DNA of 64,000 bases from Lytechinus pictus (Eukaryota; Echinodermata; Echinoidea; Temnopleuroida; Toxopneustidae). Within the stretch, counting starts at the first letter, position 1; every line of letters begins with the position of its first letter. Made by a program: the position numbers and the translations under genes. The stretch is from assembly GCF_037042905.1 (NCBI RefSeq), contig NC_087258.1, forward strand, positions 4,566,501-4,630,500, given 5' to 3'. Under the pieces are notes generated by a model. The model saw only the letters and a list, made by a program, of their open reading frames with translations, made no database searches and was not told the origin of the DNA. Below are positions 1 to 12,611 of the stretch, piece by piece.

Positions 1-129
1 GGATGTCACTGAGATTTCCCATTGATTTTCCAGAGCAATGCTTGTCATTTTAGGTGTTATCTTTCTTGCTGATTTGTTTTCTTTGTTTCTGTATTTCTTT
101 CTTTCATTCCTTCTAAGTTAAAATTTTAT

Positions 130-300
<171 letters not shown>

Positions 301-796
301 TTTATTTATTTCTGTCTTTCTTTTCTTTTAGTTCTTTCCTTTCTGTCTTTCATTCTTTTTTTCTAAATTTCTTTTTTTTTTCCTCCTTTCATTTTGTCTT
401 GTCTTTTGCTTTAGATCTCCTTCCTCCCTCATGTTTCATGCTTTGACCCCTTTATCCTATCTTTTTCTTCTCTTCCTTCTCATTTCTGCTTCTCCTCCTA
501 CATGGAATTCCTATTCTTCTCAATCTTCTCATATATATACTCCTTGATTACCATCACCACCATTTTCTTATTCTCTCCTCCTTTTACATCTTGTTTTCCT
601 TTTTTTCATTTCTTCTTCCTCTTTTTTTCTTTGTCTGTTCCTACTTCTACCTCATTCTCCCCCTCATTTATCTTCTCATCCTTAAATTCTCCATCTTCTT
701 CTGCACCCATATAGCTGAAAATTGAACACAACATAAACTGAATAAATAGGGTTGCATTAATGATATGTTGTTGTTTTTTCTTCTTTTTCACAACAG

Positions 797-895
797 GAAA
801 TTCAGATTGGTTGAATAACCTTGACCTTCTGAAAGAGAGTGTACGTGTTGCGAGTAGCTACAACTTTTCAGATTTAGATTTATCACAATTTGCAG
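797..895 (+). CDS. FOXJ3: FOXJ3-like exon a
   Basis: A 99-nt internal exon after the acceptor CACAACAG, ending at donor GCAG|GTAAGT. It encodes [17 protein letters not shown]... to LSQFA, matching the conserved DW..NLD.LKES...DLSQF block that follows the forkhead domain in FOXJ2/3. Phase 1 in and phase 1 out. Confidence 0.85.
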
Positions 896-3800
896 GTAAG
901 TTGTAGTACTCCGCCCCCTCCTTTTCCAACTCCTCATTAGTTTTTTTAATAACAACAATTAAAAGAATAGATTAAGATTACTTACATTGGATCCCTAGAC
1001 CAATTTTTTCTCACAAATGATGATGCTGTAAAAATTGCATTCTTCTTCTAAAAAAATGTAAAATAGGAATCTCAAAAATAACTCATGAACATTCCCTGTT
1101 TTTCAAAACCGCAGATGAAAGTGAAATTGAAAATTTTATTTCCATGAAAACCAATAGTGGCTTTACCGGTAGACCGTTGATTATCTTTCACTCGTTTCAT
1201 TTTATGGAATTGGAAGTGTTGCTTAATATCCTTCTGAAGTTGTGTAATTACCAGGGTTGGTCTGGAAATATACCAAAGGAAAGGAAGTGGAACGGTGTTG
1301 GAACTCTAAATGTCATCTAGGCCAACCATTGATATGTTTCCTGACTTCCAATATGACTTTAGACTTTGTTTAATCGGTAATGTTAAAACTTACAAACGGT
1401 AATGGCATATCCATCTAGGCTGGATACAATACCCTTCAAGGGTAGCATTTTCTTTGCACAGTAGTCCGCCTTTAAATGTGTCTTTAATATTCAGCTGGTT
1501 CTGCATCTGAGACTGCCTATTAAAGACATGCGGCAAATTTTAAAGATAAAAAATATAATTTTGTGATCCCATTGACTGCCAACTTTTTGACACCCTTTAC
1601 TGTTTACTAAGAAAAACAGACTCAAAGAGTCTGCCGTAACATTTAACTGAATTGCTAATGAGAACTGGTAGTTGATGCCATAGAAGTTAGATGGACTGAC
1701 TATGAAGTCGCAACTCTCATTTGTACTCTATTTGACCCTCTATGACTCTCTTTTACCATTACAGGGCTTGCAAAGACTATCAGACAAGAACATTCAGAGA
1801 ACTTTTAAGTCATTGTAGCTAGATCATTTTCCTGATCTCGCCACAAGATTTTACCTCTGACCATTGCCACCGGACCGGACCACCTTTGACTCTTCTCTGA
1901 CTATCTTTGACTCTAATTAACTCTTTTTTTTTTATCCCAGGTCTCATGGAGAGTATGAAGCAAGCTGACTCTAAGAACTGGTCATTGTAGCTGGAGCAGT
2001 TTGCTGATCTCGCCACAAGATTTTACCTCTGACCATTGCCACCGGACCACCTTTGACTCTTCTCTGACTATCTTTGACTCTAACTCTTTTTTTTTATCCC
2101 AGGTCTCATGGAGAGTATGAAGCAAGCTGACTCCAAGAACTGGTCATTGCAGCCTGAGCAGTTTGCTGATCTAGCAGAGTCGCTAAGTAACTTCTTCCAG
2201 CAAACGGGTGTAGCTGGGTATCTCAACACAAGTCGGGGTAGTGGCGGAGGTAGGCAGATTTAACTTTTCAATAGGCACTAATTTATCCACATTGTGCTAT
2301 AAACCTCAACCCAGGTGAGGTAAATGGGTACCTGGCAGGAATTTATTCTTGAAATGCAGAAGCATCTGCTCTGCTAAAGCCAGGTTTATTATGCTGCATT
2401 AGAATGCTTAGAGACTTCTTATAAAGTGATAAGCAGTTTAAAACCAAGTACAGATTTTTATTATGATCAAGGACACGAGTGTAATAGATATAAAGTTGGT
2501 TTTGAGAGAACATTTGAAACAGGAAGAGGATAAAGCAATTATAAACTTTCTCAAGGCTCCTACTTTCTGTATTTGTGCTATTTCAGTTTCACTTAGTTCA
2601 TTTGTAGTTTCATTTTGGATTTAAAAAAAATGATGGCCATTTGCTCTTATTGAAAAAAAAAAGAATACTTTGAACCATGACATGGAAGATAACAGATATT
2701 ATGGTAATTGGTATGAGTATTGTGTAAAGAATGAGAGAAAATTGGTTATAGTATCATTACAGTGTACAATTACTTTAAGATTACAAGATTAGAATGTTGC
2801 ATCCTTGATGAGGACCCAGCTACTCTATGATTAGTTTAGGTCTTGAGCTAATTCTGTTATAAGTGGTTGTGCTATATTGACTTTTAATAAGGAAACTTTG
2901 TAATAGCCAGATTTTTAAGAAGGATTAAATATGAAGTTGAATAACATGGAAAACAGAATAAGTTGATGATTGAGTTATAAATGTTCATAAATTTTCAATT
3001 ATAAAAATGAAAGGAATGACCCACCCTTTTATATCTAAGAATAACCCATCCCTTGAAAAGATAAGAAGTAGGATAAGATGCATATCATAATCACAAGTAA
3101 AACCTCTAATCTAGGACAGATTTGATGTTAATAGAGCAAAACACTCTGTGGTTAAATGAAGAACATGAAAGCGTGAGGCATGTTTCATTTTTAGTGATTT
3201 TAGTTTATCACGGATAAACATTATTGTTTGAAAGAGGATGTAGGAAAGGAAATTCTACTTGAAATCAAGGTTGTTATTTTCTTGTGTTTGGCATGACCGC
3301 AAGAAGCCTGATTTTTGTTTGAGAGTTCAACTCTTTCCTGTCTAGCTTCAAGAGAATTTAAAGTGAAGTTTCATATCAAGGAGCGCCTTCATGTAAATTT
3401 TGACAGACATAAGTTTATTGTAATTTACGAAAAGCTTTATTAAGCACAACGCCCTCAGGTTATGGGGGTTATTATCGACAACAAAAATGCTCCTTTCAAC
3501 TTAAGAATTGTATTGTATGATTGAATTAGATTATGATTTGATGATGATGCACATCATTTGTATAGCGCCATATATCTGTAGAAGATATTCAAAGGCGCAT
3601 TTTTGGAGGAGCCAGCCAATCTGGGTCGCCTAGAAGGGCGCGCACACAGAACTGTGACCCGCAGGTATCTCCTCCCTATATAATTGGTTGGGGGAATGCA
3701 GGTGGACCACTACACCGGGGTTTCCCCTATGATGTCTGATGATTTGATGTCTGATTTATGTTATTTTGCCAATTCTCTCATTACAGGAAGCGCATTCAGT

Positions 3801-4082
3801 GACAGTCCTCATAGCAGCATCTCTAACTCAACAACAGGAGGTGGTGGTTTCCTAATGGGTTCACCGCCCCTCCTTAGCCCAAACAGCAGCCACCAATCCC
3901 TAGGTGTTCCTTCACCGATCATGGGTCACAACCTTAGCCCAACCATGGTCCCTCAACCTCACCAAGGGTCATCGCCAAACATGCAACGGGTAGTCCATCA
4001 CCAGAGCGTGCTGCCACGGCGCACCACCGACTTCCCCGATGATGACATTGAGGATAATTTCCCGTGGGACACAATCGCATAG
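797..4082 (+). CDS. FOXJ3: Forkhead box J2/J3-like transcription factor, C-terminal part (3 exons; 5' end outside window)
   Basis: Three exons (797-895, 2103-2249, 3787-4082), all joined in phase 1, encode the C-terminal region of a FoxJ2/3-type transcription factor. The spliced protein reads through [20 protein letters not shown], then [20 protein letters not shown] and NFFQQTG, and ends [16 protein letters not shown]. From memory, vertebrate FOXJ2/FOXJ3 share the block around DLSQF, LMES(M/R)(K/R)QAD, KNWSLD and F(F/L)TQTG, and an acidic-tryptophan C-terminus. The forkhead DNA-binding domain lies N-terminal to this and is outside the window. The last exon is Ser/Pro/Gly/His-rich and low in complexity, as expected of a transactivation tail. 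All splice sites are GT-AG. The middle exon is preceded by two decayed copies of itself. Whether it is nearer FOXJ2 or FOXJ3 cannot be settled; invertebrates usually have one gene for both. Confidence 0.85.
896..2102 (+). other. FOXJ3 intron between exons a and b
   Basis: Intron sequence with GT-AG ends. Besides the duplicated exon copies, it holds one 54-nt stretch (1115-1168) flanked by AG and GT whose phases match the neighbouring exons (see findings). Nothing else was recognised. Confidence 0.7.
1765..2102 (+). repeat. Two decayed upstream copies of FOXJ3 exon b with its acceptor
   Basis: Tandem units of about 162-176 bp. Copy 1 (acceptor ACAG at 1761-1764) is strongly diverged. Copy 2 (acceptor TATCCCAG ending 1940) is almost identical to the real exon up to TCATTG but carries a TAG at 1988-1990 where the real exon has CAG, and its 3' half runs into intron sequence. 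The intron parts (GATTTTACCTCTGACCATTG and ACTATCTTTGACTC) are repeated too. Use of the copy-2 acceptor would truncate the protein. Confidence 0.85.
2103..2249 (+). CDS. FOXJ3: FOXJ3-like exon b (functional copy of a triplicated exon)
   Basis: A 147-nt exon after acceptor TTTATCCCAG, donor GGAG|GTAGGC. It encodes [28 protein letters not shown] and NFFQQTG, the most conserved post-forkhead block of FOXJ2/3. It is the third of three tandem copies and the only one with an open frame. Confidence 0.87.
2250..3786 (+). other. FOXJ3 last intron
   Basis: AT-rich intron with no recognised gene. At about 3560-3610 there is a short GCGCCATATATCTGTAGAAG-type segment that looks like a fragment of a dispersed repeat, followed by a GC-richer patch to 3665. 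Confidence 0.6.
3787..4082 (+). CDS. FOXJ3: FOXJ3-like terminal coding exon
   Basis: A 296-nt segment after acceptor TCATTACAG, ending in a TAG at 4080-4082. It encodes a Ser/Gly/Pro/His-rich tail that ends in [25 protein letters not shown] acidic sequence, comparable to the DD(I)xDDFDWDS terminus of vertebrate FOXJ3. The frame stays open upstream to 3684, but the phase-1 junction with the previous exon fits only the acceptor at 3786. Confidence 0.83.
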
Positions 4083-5120
4083 CCCTATCCTGGGCATTGA
4101 CTGAGACAAGAACTCCCCTGTTTTCCTTGGTGTTCAGGGCCTGGGTGGGTTCCTTAGGCAAGGTAGAGCCGGATGTTTTGAGCGTTCTTGGTATGTCTAC
4201 CGTTCCTCTGCCGCTTGTGGAGCCTGTGTGTGTTCCTAGGGCAAGGGAGAGCAGGATGCTTTCAGCATTCTGGGTACATCCACCTATCCTGTCTGCCGCT
4301 TTTGGAGGCTGTGTTAGATCCGCTGTTAGGCAACTCCAGGGATGTAGTCCGAACCGCAAGTGCTCTGAGGAAGACCTCATCAAAGAAAGCTTGAGTGCAC
4401 ATCTATCTGTCTGGAAACATCAACGACAGCATCAAAGGGTTGTGCCTGCGTGTAGTGTTAAGGAACACGTCAACGGCGTGCTGCAATCGCTTCAGTGTCG
4501 AGTGTCACAACAAAATTCATCCATGTCTATCCAAAGAAAACCTGTTATGTAAGAGAGAAAAGGAATCTGGTAAATTCGACGTTTGAAAGGACACCAGATG
4601 ATGCAGTTGCAACCTTGCGAGAACCGCTTTCAAGCAAATGAGAATGTGCAGTGTACTTTGAAAGACCACCTGTGTAAATCATGTCGAGTCTTTCTCAAGA
4701 AGTCACATGACAGAGATGGGGAAAACAAATGTTATGCTGCTCCAGGTTGGGATAGTATCTCCAGAAGACATGTGTTGTAGCAAATATGTAAGATGGTGAT
4801 TGCTCTGAAGAATGGCCAAGGAATTGTGTACTTTACAAGGGTGTAAAAGTGGAGGAGTGATATCTATTATCGATGATCACCCATTATATAGCACAAGTGA
4901 ACAACGATCCTTCACTTTTTAAGGCTCTTTGTTTGGCTAATTCTGACAGGCACCTCCCTAATTTTCAACATTTTTAAGAAGGATTTCAGAGATGGTAGAT
5001 AGATATGAATCATTGCTGCATGATGAGTTTAATGAATGTTATTTTTAATACAAATGGCAAAATGCCAGGTAAATTGAACCAAGAATAATAATTTAATAAA
5101 AAAAGATGTAGTCCCAAGCT
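4083..5120 (+). other. Probable proximal 3'UTR of the FOXJ3-like gene
   Basis: No conserved coding sequence was seen. Overlapping open frames between 4064 and 4780 show no family resemblance. The first good polyadenylation hexamer is AATAAA at 5095-5100; others lie at 5703 and 12545, so the UTR may be much longer. Confidence 0.5.
5095..5100 (+). terminator. Candidate polyadenylation signal, FOXJ3-like gene
   Basis: AATAAA about 1 kb downstream of the stop codon. An alternative AATAAA is at 5703-5708. Confidence 0.4.
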
Positions 5121-6537
5121 TCATCCTCTTTCTTTAATGTTTATCATCAAAGAAAATGGAAACCGATGGGAAAAGCAATAGTGATTGCCTGGGATAATTT
5201 TTATCTATTTGTGTTATGAGAATATTTTTATGGTCAACACTCTCTCGCCAGTTATGTTGTACAGGTGTGGATATGTACATAGACAAACAGCTATATATTT
5301 GTGATACTTGGGTGAGTGTGTGTGTGAGAGTGTGAATGGCAATACACCCAAAACTGTGCTGGTTCTGTTTCTATGGTTTCTCTCAAATCTCTTTATCTTT
5401 CTCAAATATGCTATTCTTGTAGGCTGGTCTAAAGTAGGATGAGGAAAAGGCACGCTTTTGAATAACGCGAAGCAAATTCACTGGTACTTTGTCTGGACAA
5501 ACAACCGTCCACCCATTATACAACTGGGCATACTATTGAAATGACCCTACCTTATTGAAATTACCAGAGTTTATTTTTTTCCTTGACACATTCTGTACAT
5601 CCAATAGACTATTCTCAGCCGATCTGGATTAATATTTCAGTTTGCCAGTAGCAGCTAGTTTTGTGTTCATAGTACGTATTTTTGTTCGTGAATACCTCTT
5701 TTAATAAAATAGATTCATTATCTTTTGAGAATTTTTAGGAGATTGAGTGCATTAGCTTCCATGCTATCTTGCACTGATTTGGTGGGGTAAATCTACATCT
5801 GTTTTGTTTGAACGAAGAAGAGTTTATCCCCACTGGAACAAAGTGACACTTTGCTGTGTACATTTTCATTCAATTTTATACATGAAATATTTAAATGGGA
5901 CTTGCATAATTGCCAATCATACAGTAAATAGGAATATCATTGCATGATGCATGCTCATATCTATTGCAATATATCAATCATTGAATTTTGCTCCTTTGGA
6001 GGTTATCAATTTCATTTGATCAATTTCAATTTTAAAAGGATTTTTGATATGATAATGATATTTCAATTTTATAATTCATTATTTGCATTTTTTGGATAAC
6101 CAGTCATTTATGAGTATTTACTACTCGAATTCAAATCATGTTTTATTTGGTACAGTTTGATTTTTCAATCTTAATAAGTTATTCCTCTTGTGAATTCTAA
6201 ATTAAACTCAGAGCATTGTTTGTGAATTTTTAAACAGCCATTGACATGTAGTGTTATTAAACAGGGTTAGTAAAGCTTGTAGGAGTTATATACCAGTTCA
6301 ATATCTCTCTTTCTTCTTTGGGCATTCTTTAACACTGATGGGGTAAATACCGCTCATCACCAATTGCATTTGTTTCACACTTTTTAAGTTCGGTAACATA
6401 TTTCTTTTAAAAACATAAGACTAGAGTCACAGGAAAAAAAGGTGAAATGCCACAGTCACACACGAGTCCAAACCAACCAATGGTATGTCATTGGAAATAA
6501 CGTTATAGATTTGGTCAATTTGGAGTTGATTTCACTG

Positions 6538-6923
6538 TTTATTTCCAATTTGTCTAATGCCAATTCGTCCAATTGCCAACTCGTCTACTACCATTTAGTC
6601 TATCATCAGTTCATCCACTCACCACATGGTCTACTTTCATTTAGTCTAATGCCATTCTGTCTAATAGCCAGTTGGTCCAATAGCCATTTAGTCCATATAC
6701 CATTTGGTCTAATTAAACTTAAGTGTTAATTATTCAAAATGAATTAAAAAGTAAATGGGTATTAGACCAACTGGTTATAAGACGAAATAGTGATTAGACG
6801 AAGTGATAATTGGACCAAATGGTTATTGGACCAAATGGTTATTAGAAAAATATTGATGGACGTAATGGCATTAGACTAAATGAAAGTAGACCATGCGGTG
6901 AGTGGACGTAAAGGCAATTAACC
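6538..6923. mobile_element. Foldback element of ~20-bp tandem repeats, 9-10 bp target duplication
   Basis: The left half is tandem variants of ATTTAGTCTAATGCCA and TTGGTCCAATAGCC; the right half is the same units in reverse complement (GACCAAATGGTTATTGGACC). The same 10 bases, GATTTCACTG, flank both sides (6528-6537 and 6924-6933), as a target-site duplication would. The design resembles the TU foldback elements known from sea urchin, whose arms are built of short tandem repeats. Confidence 0.75.
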
Positions 6924-8376
6924 GATTTCACTGATGTGACTGAGTCCGCAGTGTGGAATAGCACCAAATTCTGTAATAATAGTCTTTCTTGCAAAACTTG
7001 ATATTGTAGTTTTGTATTAATAATGAATGTAAGTGACCTTTTTTATAAGAAATGTTTCAGGTTATCCTTCGCCTTTTTTTAAGTGACAATTTTGATGGAC
7101 AGTGAAGACAGAGACCTACTGTACATAGATCATGAGGCTTTATATTTTAGTACGATGGATTTTGTCTCTTGGAATGTTACTGCTAGTGTCACAGGCTAGG
7201 AGGTCTAACCTGGTCATAACGTATGATGTCTAAAAATAGAATCGGTGGAAATAAAAAGGATGTTCAGATTCTACGTCACAACCAAAAGACACAACAGACA
7301 CACACAAAACATGAAAAATAATGTTTGTCTCTTTATTGTCTTCATCATCACCACATGGGAAACACCAATTCAACACATGACACTTTGCTCACACTCACAG
7401 AAAACTAGCAAACAATACCAAAACCTGCGCCAGATGTTCAAAAAAATATGAGAATGCGATGTCAGCAAAAATTACTGTTCAGCTTAAAGATACCATGAAA
7501 ATTTTACACTATAAAGATTGAGGGAACGGTGTATTAAAATGAGCCAATGTATATGAAATTTAGCAAGAGAATTATATTTGTAAGGTTTGCTAAAAAATAT
7601 GAATTCAACTGTTAACTTTGCCTACACAAGTAAAAACAACCAAAGAAAGGGCTATGTGTACTGATAATCTGAACTTTTTTCACCTGCGCAGTCTATTTGA
7701 AGACACCATACATTAGGATATCTGACTTCCTCGCCTGTGACACCGCCAAATTTACTGTACAGTGTAGATCATCTAGATCATCAAATAACGTACTGTGCCG
7801 GTAAAGAAATATGATAGAAATCCACATTATTGCCTGGCACACTATTCTATGCAACTGACAAAGGATATATTGGATTGCTGAATTCTTCTTTCGTAATTTC
7901 AAATATTTCATAAAAAATATATTGAATATGATACAATCATATTTCATTGTGATTGTCGTGTAATAGGGTTCATTGTTCGTATTTCTAGACAGGTGCGTTT
8001 GTGTTCTGTATTTTTCTTGTTGTTGTTTTATATTTGTGGTGAATTTGAATTACATCATAAATACATCTTACATTGTACTATCCAACTGCATTACAGCATA
8101 AAAGCAAATCTCTTTTAATATTAATTGTAGCTTAATTGCTGTGGGATTTTACAGTGTACATTTAGCTTCATTGCTTTAGTTCTGCCAGTCTTGAGAACAC
8201 TTCTATATTGTGTCAGAGTCTCAAATACAGATATTGTAAAAGTATGAGCAAACTCACGAAACTACATTTCTCTTGATTTGCAAATTGCATTGCCTCAGCA
8301 ATGAAAATTTTTTAGTGAACTATAAACAAAAATTCCCCATCGAAAAGGAAAATCAATTTGTTAGTGGAGTAAGGTT

Positions 8377-8831
8377 CAGGGCAGTGTTTCACAAAGTTTT
8401 TTCAGTGGTTTCACTGACCTATTTTCTCTGAGCCATTCAATTGCAAGGATTTGTAGTAGCTTATAACAATAGTCGGCGCAAATCACTGACAACTTTTCAT
8501 GCGATATTCCCCACGTTCATGTAATGGCAACGTTGGATCTAATAGAGCAGGTGTTTTTCAGGGTTATGTCTCCATATATTGATCAAGTGACAATGAAAAC
8601 TCGGTCATCTATAGAGGCTGGTATGGATGCATCTCTATTTCTGTCAAGCTATGGTAATGATCAGAGGTCAAATTCACAGGAAAAAGATAAGCAATATGGA
8701 GCATTTTCATGAAATGAATTGTCTGTGAGTTTTCACTGACAACTGTTATAAGCTACTGAAATCCTTGCATCTGATTGGCTGAGAACAATTTAGTCTCTGA
8801 AAACCACTGACAAAGATGCTTCATGAAACCT
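8377..8831. mobile_element. MITE-like element with inverted ends
   Basis: Inverted ends: CAGTGTTTCACAAAG and GTAGCTTATAACA on the left mirror TGTTATAAGCTACTGAAATC and GCTTCATGAAACC on the right. It contains no coding sequence beyond a 62-codon open frame with no family resemblance. Confidence 0.6.
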
Positions 8832-9444
8832 TTATATAGTGATGTTTAAGCAATGAGAATTTGAACAGCTCAACACACTATTCAAAGAGGTTGTAATGTA
8901 CTTGATGGTATCCATTCTCAAGGTCACAGTAAAGATAGAGGAGGGGATCATTTTGTAAAGCTGTTGTATGTTAGGCACAGTTTTATGCATAAGCGAGGGT
9001 TATTTCTTTTGCTAAATGTGAATACATCACAAAATTTTCCTGTTTTGATAAAATAAGAGTGTGTTCGTGAACCCTAATCAATCTTGAAAATATTGAATCT
9101 TCCATGCTTGTATAAAATAAGACTTTTAATCCACTAAAAATCACATTTCAGGCTTTTCAACTCTATCTGATGAGAATCAATCCATTAAAATGCACCCAAG
9201 AAAGTGTCACATGTCATGTGTACATGTAACTTATGAACACCCTTGTGAAACACCACAAAGTTATTAAAAGTAGATTGTAATAATCTCAATATCATTAGAT
9301 CATTGGTTTGATTTTATTTGAAATCATCACTCTCTTCAGTTCAAATGGTTTTATGAATTGAGAATGTAGAAAAGTGAAAGCTATTTAACAAAATACGAAT
9401 GATTCGTTGTGACATATCATATCACGCAAAGATTGACAGTGGTA

Positions 9445-9662
9445 CAGGGTGTTCTAAAAATAGATTGTGTCCCCAAAAAAGTAGAAAATTTGATTTTAAG
9501 TACTTTGCTTGTTTTGAACTTCTCTTCTTTGTGTTACTTCACCTTTAATAGTAATTTCTCTTAGAAATGTTTTAAGCATTGATACAAATAAAAATCAAGC
9601 TTTTGAATTTAAAGGCAAAGTACTTAAAACCAACCGTTCCACTTTTTTTCTGAGACACCCTT
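9445..9662. mobile_element. MITE-like element, CAGGGTGT ends
   Basis: Inverted ends CAGGGTGTTCT...CAAAAAAGTAGAAAATTT and CCACTTTTTTTCTGAGACACCCTTG. Internally, AAGTACTTTG is mirrored by CAAAGTACTTAAAAC. This is a short non-autonomous DNA element. Confidence 0.55.
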
Positions 9663-10272
9663 GCATTTCATGTTTCCTTACTGATCCAGGGCCATTTACA
9701 CATAGCTAATCAATCGATAGGATGACTGATTTTTATGATTGATTGCAATTATCATTTTGTGCAATTAGTCATACAAATCAACAGCATGATCACTTGCTAA
9801 GCTTTGTGTCAAAGGGGCTCTAATCAATATTGCACTTTCCAAGAAGTGGTGGTATGGGGATGACTGCAACAATTATGATTTTGAAAATGATTCTTCTGCT
9901 GAAAGGGCTTGTGACCAGAATGAGTGTTTCATGATGCGATGGCCTTTTTTTTTAATTTGATTGTTTATTTTGATATGAAAAAAATGTTGATTTTGAAAGA
10001 AGGAAATGTTAAACTTTATACTGTCTTCATTAGTTTGTTGAAATTAGTTAAGTGTAAGCACTAAATGTTGTCTTAAATCATTGTGGGCTCCCTTTTTTTC
10101 AGTGGCATGTACTCTACTCAATTTGACAGTGTGTTCACACCTAGGCTCTTTTGCATAAAATTCACTATATGTCCAGCATCCAACGGAATCCTTGATTTTG
10201 ATTGGGTGTTAATCATTGTTGGGGTAGTTACCAAATGTTGGGGGAATAAAATAACCTTTATGCATCATGTCC

Positions 10273-10423
10273 CTGGGGCCTGTTTCATAAAGACTTTTGA
10301 CTAACGTAACTTTGCCATTATTGTATCGATGATTGAAACCTAGGTGGTGATTGGCTGCTGAGACTTGCTACCATTTTAGTGACAAAGCTACTATAGTCGT
10401 AACTCTATAAAACAGGCTCTGGG
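10273..10423. mobile_element. MITE, GGGCCTGTTTCATAAA family
   Basis: About 150 bp with ends GGGGCCTGTTTCATAAAG and CTATAAAACAGGCTCTGGG. The internal phrase GTGATTGGCTGCTGAG recurs in the copies at 11.7 kb and 54.6 kb. Confidence 0.7.
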
Positions 10424-11676
10424 ACCAGTGAGAAACCATCAAGCCAAATATAGTAAAATATATATGTCTTGCCTTAGTTCAGGCTCATACTGATATTTTA
10501 TTTCACTTGACATAATACAGAGAGCCAATGCTTTGCATTCACTCTGCAAATATTTCTGTTACCTTTGAAATTCTTGAAGTAAGTCTCCATGATTTGGAAA
10601 GGGATATTTCAATGTACTCTGCTTTCAAACTGGAACAATATCTGATGTTTTCTGGTAAGTGAAGTATACCTGGGGCCCTGTTGCAGAACAAGTTGCGTTT
10701 AAATGTAATTGCAAAATTAAGCCCAAGTCCATAACACATGCATTTCATCGGTTGAAAATCAAGTTGCGTTTGATTTTAACTCTTTCTGTAACAGACCCCT
10801 GATTAGACAATAGTAGGGATGGTGTTTCACAAAGATTTAATTGTTGACTTTAATAAAACAAATCATACTTCAATTCCCAGGTGTGTGTGTTATATAATGC
10901 ATCAAAGCATTAATCATATCACTCTCATTGGGTGGGATATTACTCTTTGTGATATACCCCCTACGAATTTTTCTTTTTACCATGCATATGTGACACTGGG
11001 GAAAAATTACACAATGGCTCAGGTCGAATTCGTACCGAAGTGCCCTCCAGAGCCCTGGAAACGTAATAAGAATCTCCTTTAATTCCAACAGGATCTAGGA
11101 TAATCTGTAATACAATGTAGCAAAATTGGGCTGGCGAGCTCAACATTAAAAATGAAATATTGAAATAATTTGTTTTTCCCTGATGCAAACACTTTTTTTT
11201 TAATGATTAATGTTATCTGGGATAAATGTTAGTGGATCAGGACATGCACATTGAATATTAACAGTTATTATTGAATATACTCTTTATTTCTAAGTCGTCT
11301 CATGCCAAAGGTTAGAGTTATATTTATATAGAACAACTATATCCATAGAAATAACTAACAAGCCTTCAAGGGTATATGATTTGCAGTGGGGAGAAGCTAT
11401 ATGTTTTCTAATCAAAGTATGACAGATCTGTTGAAATAATTTTATTTTATAGAGATAAAGATATTTATACATATATTATTGAAGAAATGTGTGCACTTAA
11501 CGTAGCTCAAATTTCAAGCAACTGCATATTCTTTGTGGATTGTTTTACTATTTCATACAGTTAAGAGGCTTGTTGGACTCTGAATTTACCTATCAAAAAG
11601 TGTATGTTGCGCAGTGACCACCTAACTTAATAAATCCACAATAAGTTGACAAGCATGACCCTTTCTTGTGCTAGAT

Positions 11677-11839
11677 CAGGGGCCCGTTTCATAAAGGACT
11701 TACAACTGGTGTAACTTTGCCATTATGGCAACTACCATGGAAACCTTGATTGTGATTGGCTGCTGAGCCATGTTACCATGGTAGTTGCCACAATGGCAAA
11801 GTTACAAAAGTTGCAAGTCCTTTATGAAACAGGCCCCAG
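11677..11839. mobile_element. MITE, GGGCCCGTTTCATAAA family (near-perfect hairpin)
   Basis: Long inverted arms: CAACTGGTGTAACTTTGCC, then ATGGCAACTACCATGG, mirrored by CCATGGTAGTTGCCACAATG and AAGTTGCAAGTCCTTTATG. The family shares TTGATTGTGATTGGCTG at its centre. It is the least diverged copy in the window. Confidence 0.8.
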
Positions 11840-12544
11840 ATTTGCAATAATTGCATTTCTATGAAATCCAATTTTCCCTGAAAAAATTATGGTATTGTTA
11901 ACAAGCATGTGAATGCAAAGTTTGATATTTGATGAGAATTATAGATGGTTCTCTTTCATTCTGTTGAAACAGGAAATTTAGCATAAGAAAGAGTCACCTT
12001 TTCGTAAACTTGTCTGTAACTTAATAAGAGCTTTAAGAAATAGGACCTTTTCACAAACAAATAATTGCAGAAGGAGGTTACCACTGAAATTTAAAAAGTA
12101 GGGATTACACATACTCTCATGCGATGCATAAATCTAGACCAAAATGTTGCTGGATGATCTTCAATCTTTCATACTGATATGTAAATAGAATGACAATTAT
12201 TGCAATAAAGTCATTTCATTTTTAAATGGTGTCATCAGGGATGTTGTTACCCCTTCTTTAAACTATTTTTGTATAAATTATTTTGAACTCTTGTTACAAA
12301 TGCTAGAGAGATATATATTAAGAAAATGAGTATATGTACATAATCATATAGTTATCTTCCTTATCTCTGTGATATATATATATATCCAAATGTGTAAAAT
12401 AGGAGACTTGCATTGCCTGTCTTTGTACATAAAAACCAATATATATATATGACATCTTCTTTCATTTGTGAAATATGAATGTATCATACTCAATTGAACT
12501 GTCATGAATGCTGTGTATTTGTTTAACATTTTTGCCTAGAAAGA

Positions 12545-12550
12545 AATAAA
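12545..12550 (+). terminator. Distal candidate polyadenylation signal
   Basis: AATAAA in GAAATAAAATGAGCTTGA, a typical 3'-end context 8.5 kb beyond the FOXJ3 stop. It could end a long 3'UTR form or an unseen transcript. Confidence 0.35.
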
Positions 12551-12611
12551 ATGAGCTTGACTTGAAACTACCTTGGTGCCCAGATTTGAATGTGTGTGTT
12601 CACTGTCAGAC

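Noticed and set aside
3684-3786. In-frame extension of the FOXJ3 last exon upstream ([15 protein letters not shown])
   Set aside because: The phase-1 end of the previous exon does not join an acceptor at 3700 without a stop, while the acceptor at 3786 fits exactly.
4064-4780. Several overlapping open frames after the FOXJ3 stop
   Set aside because: No family resemblance, no consistent frame, and the position is the expected 3'UTR.
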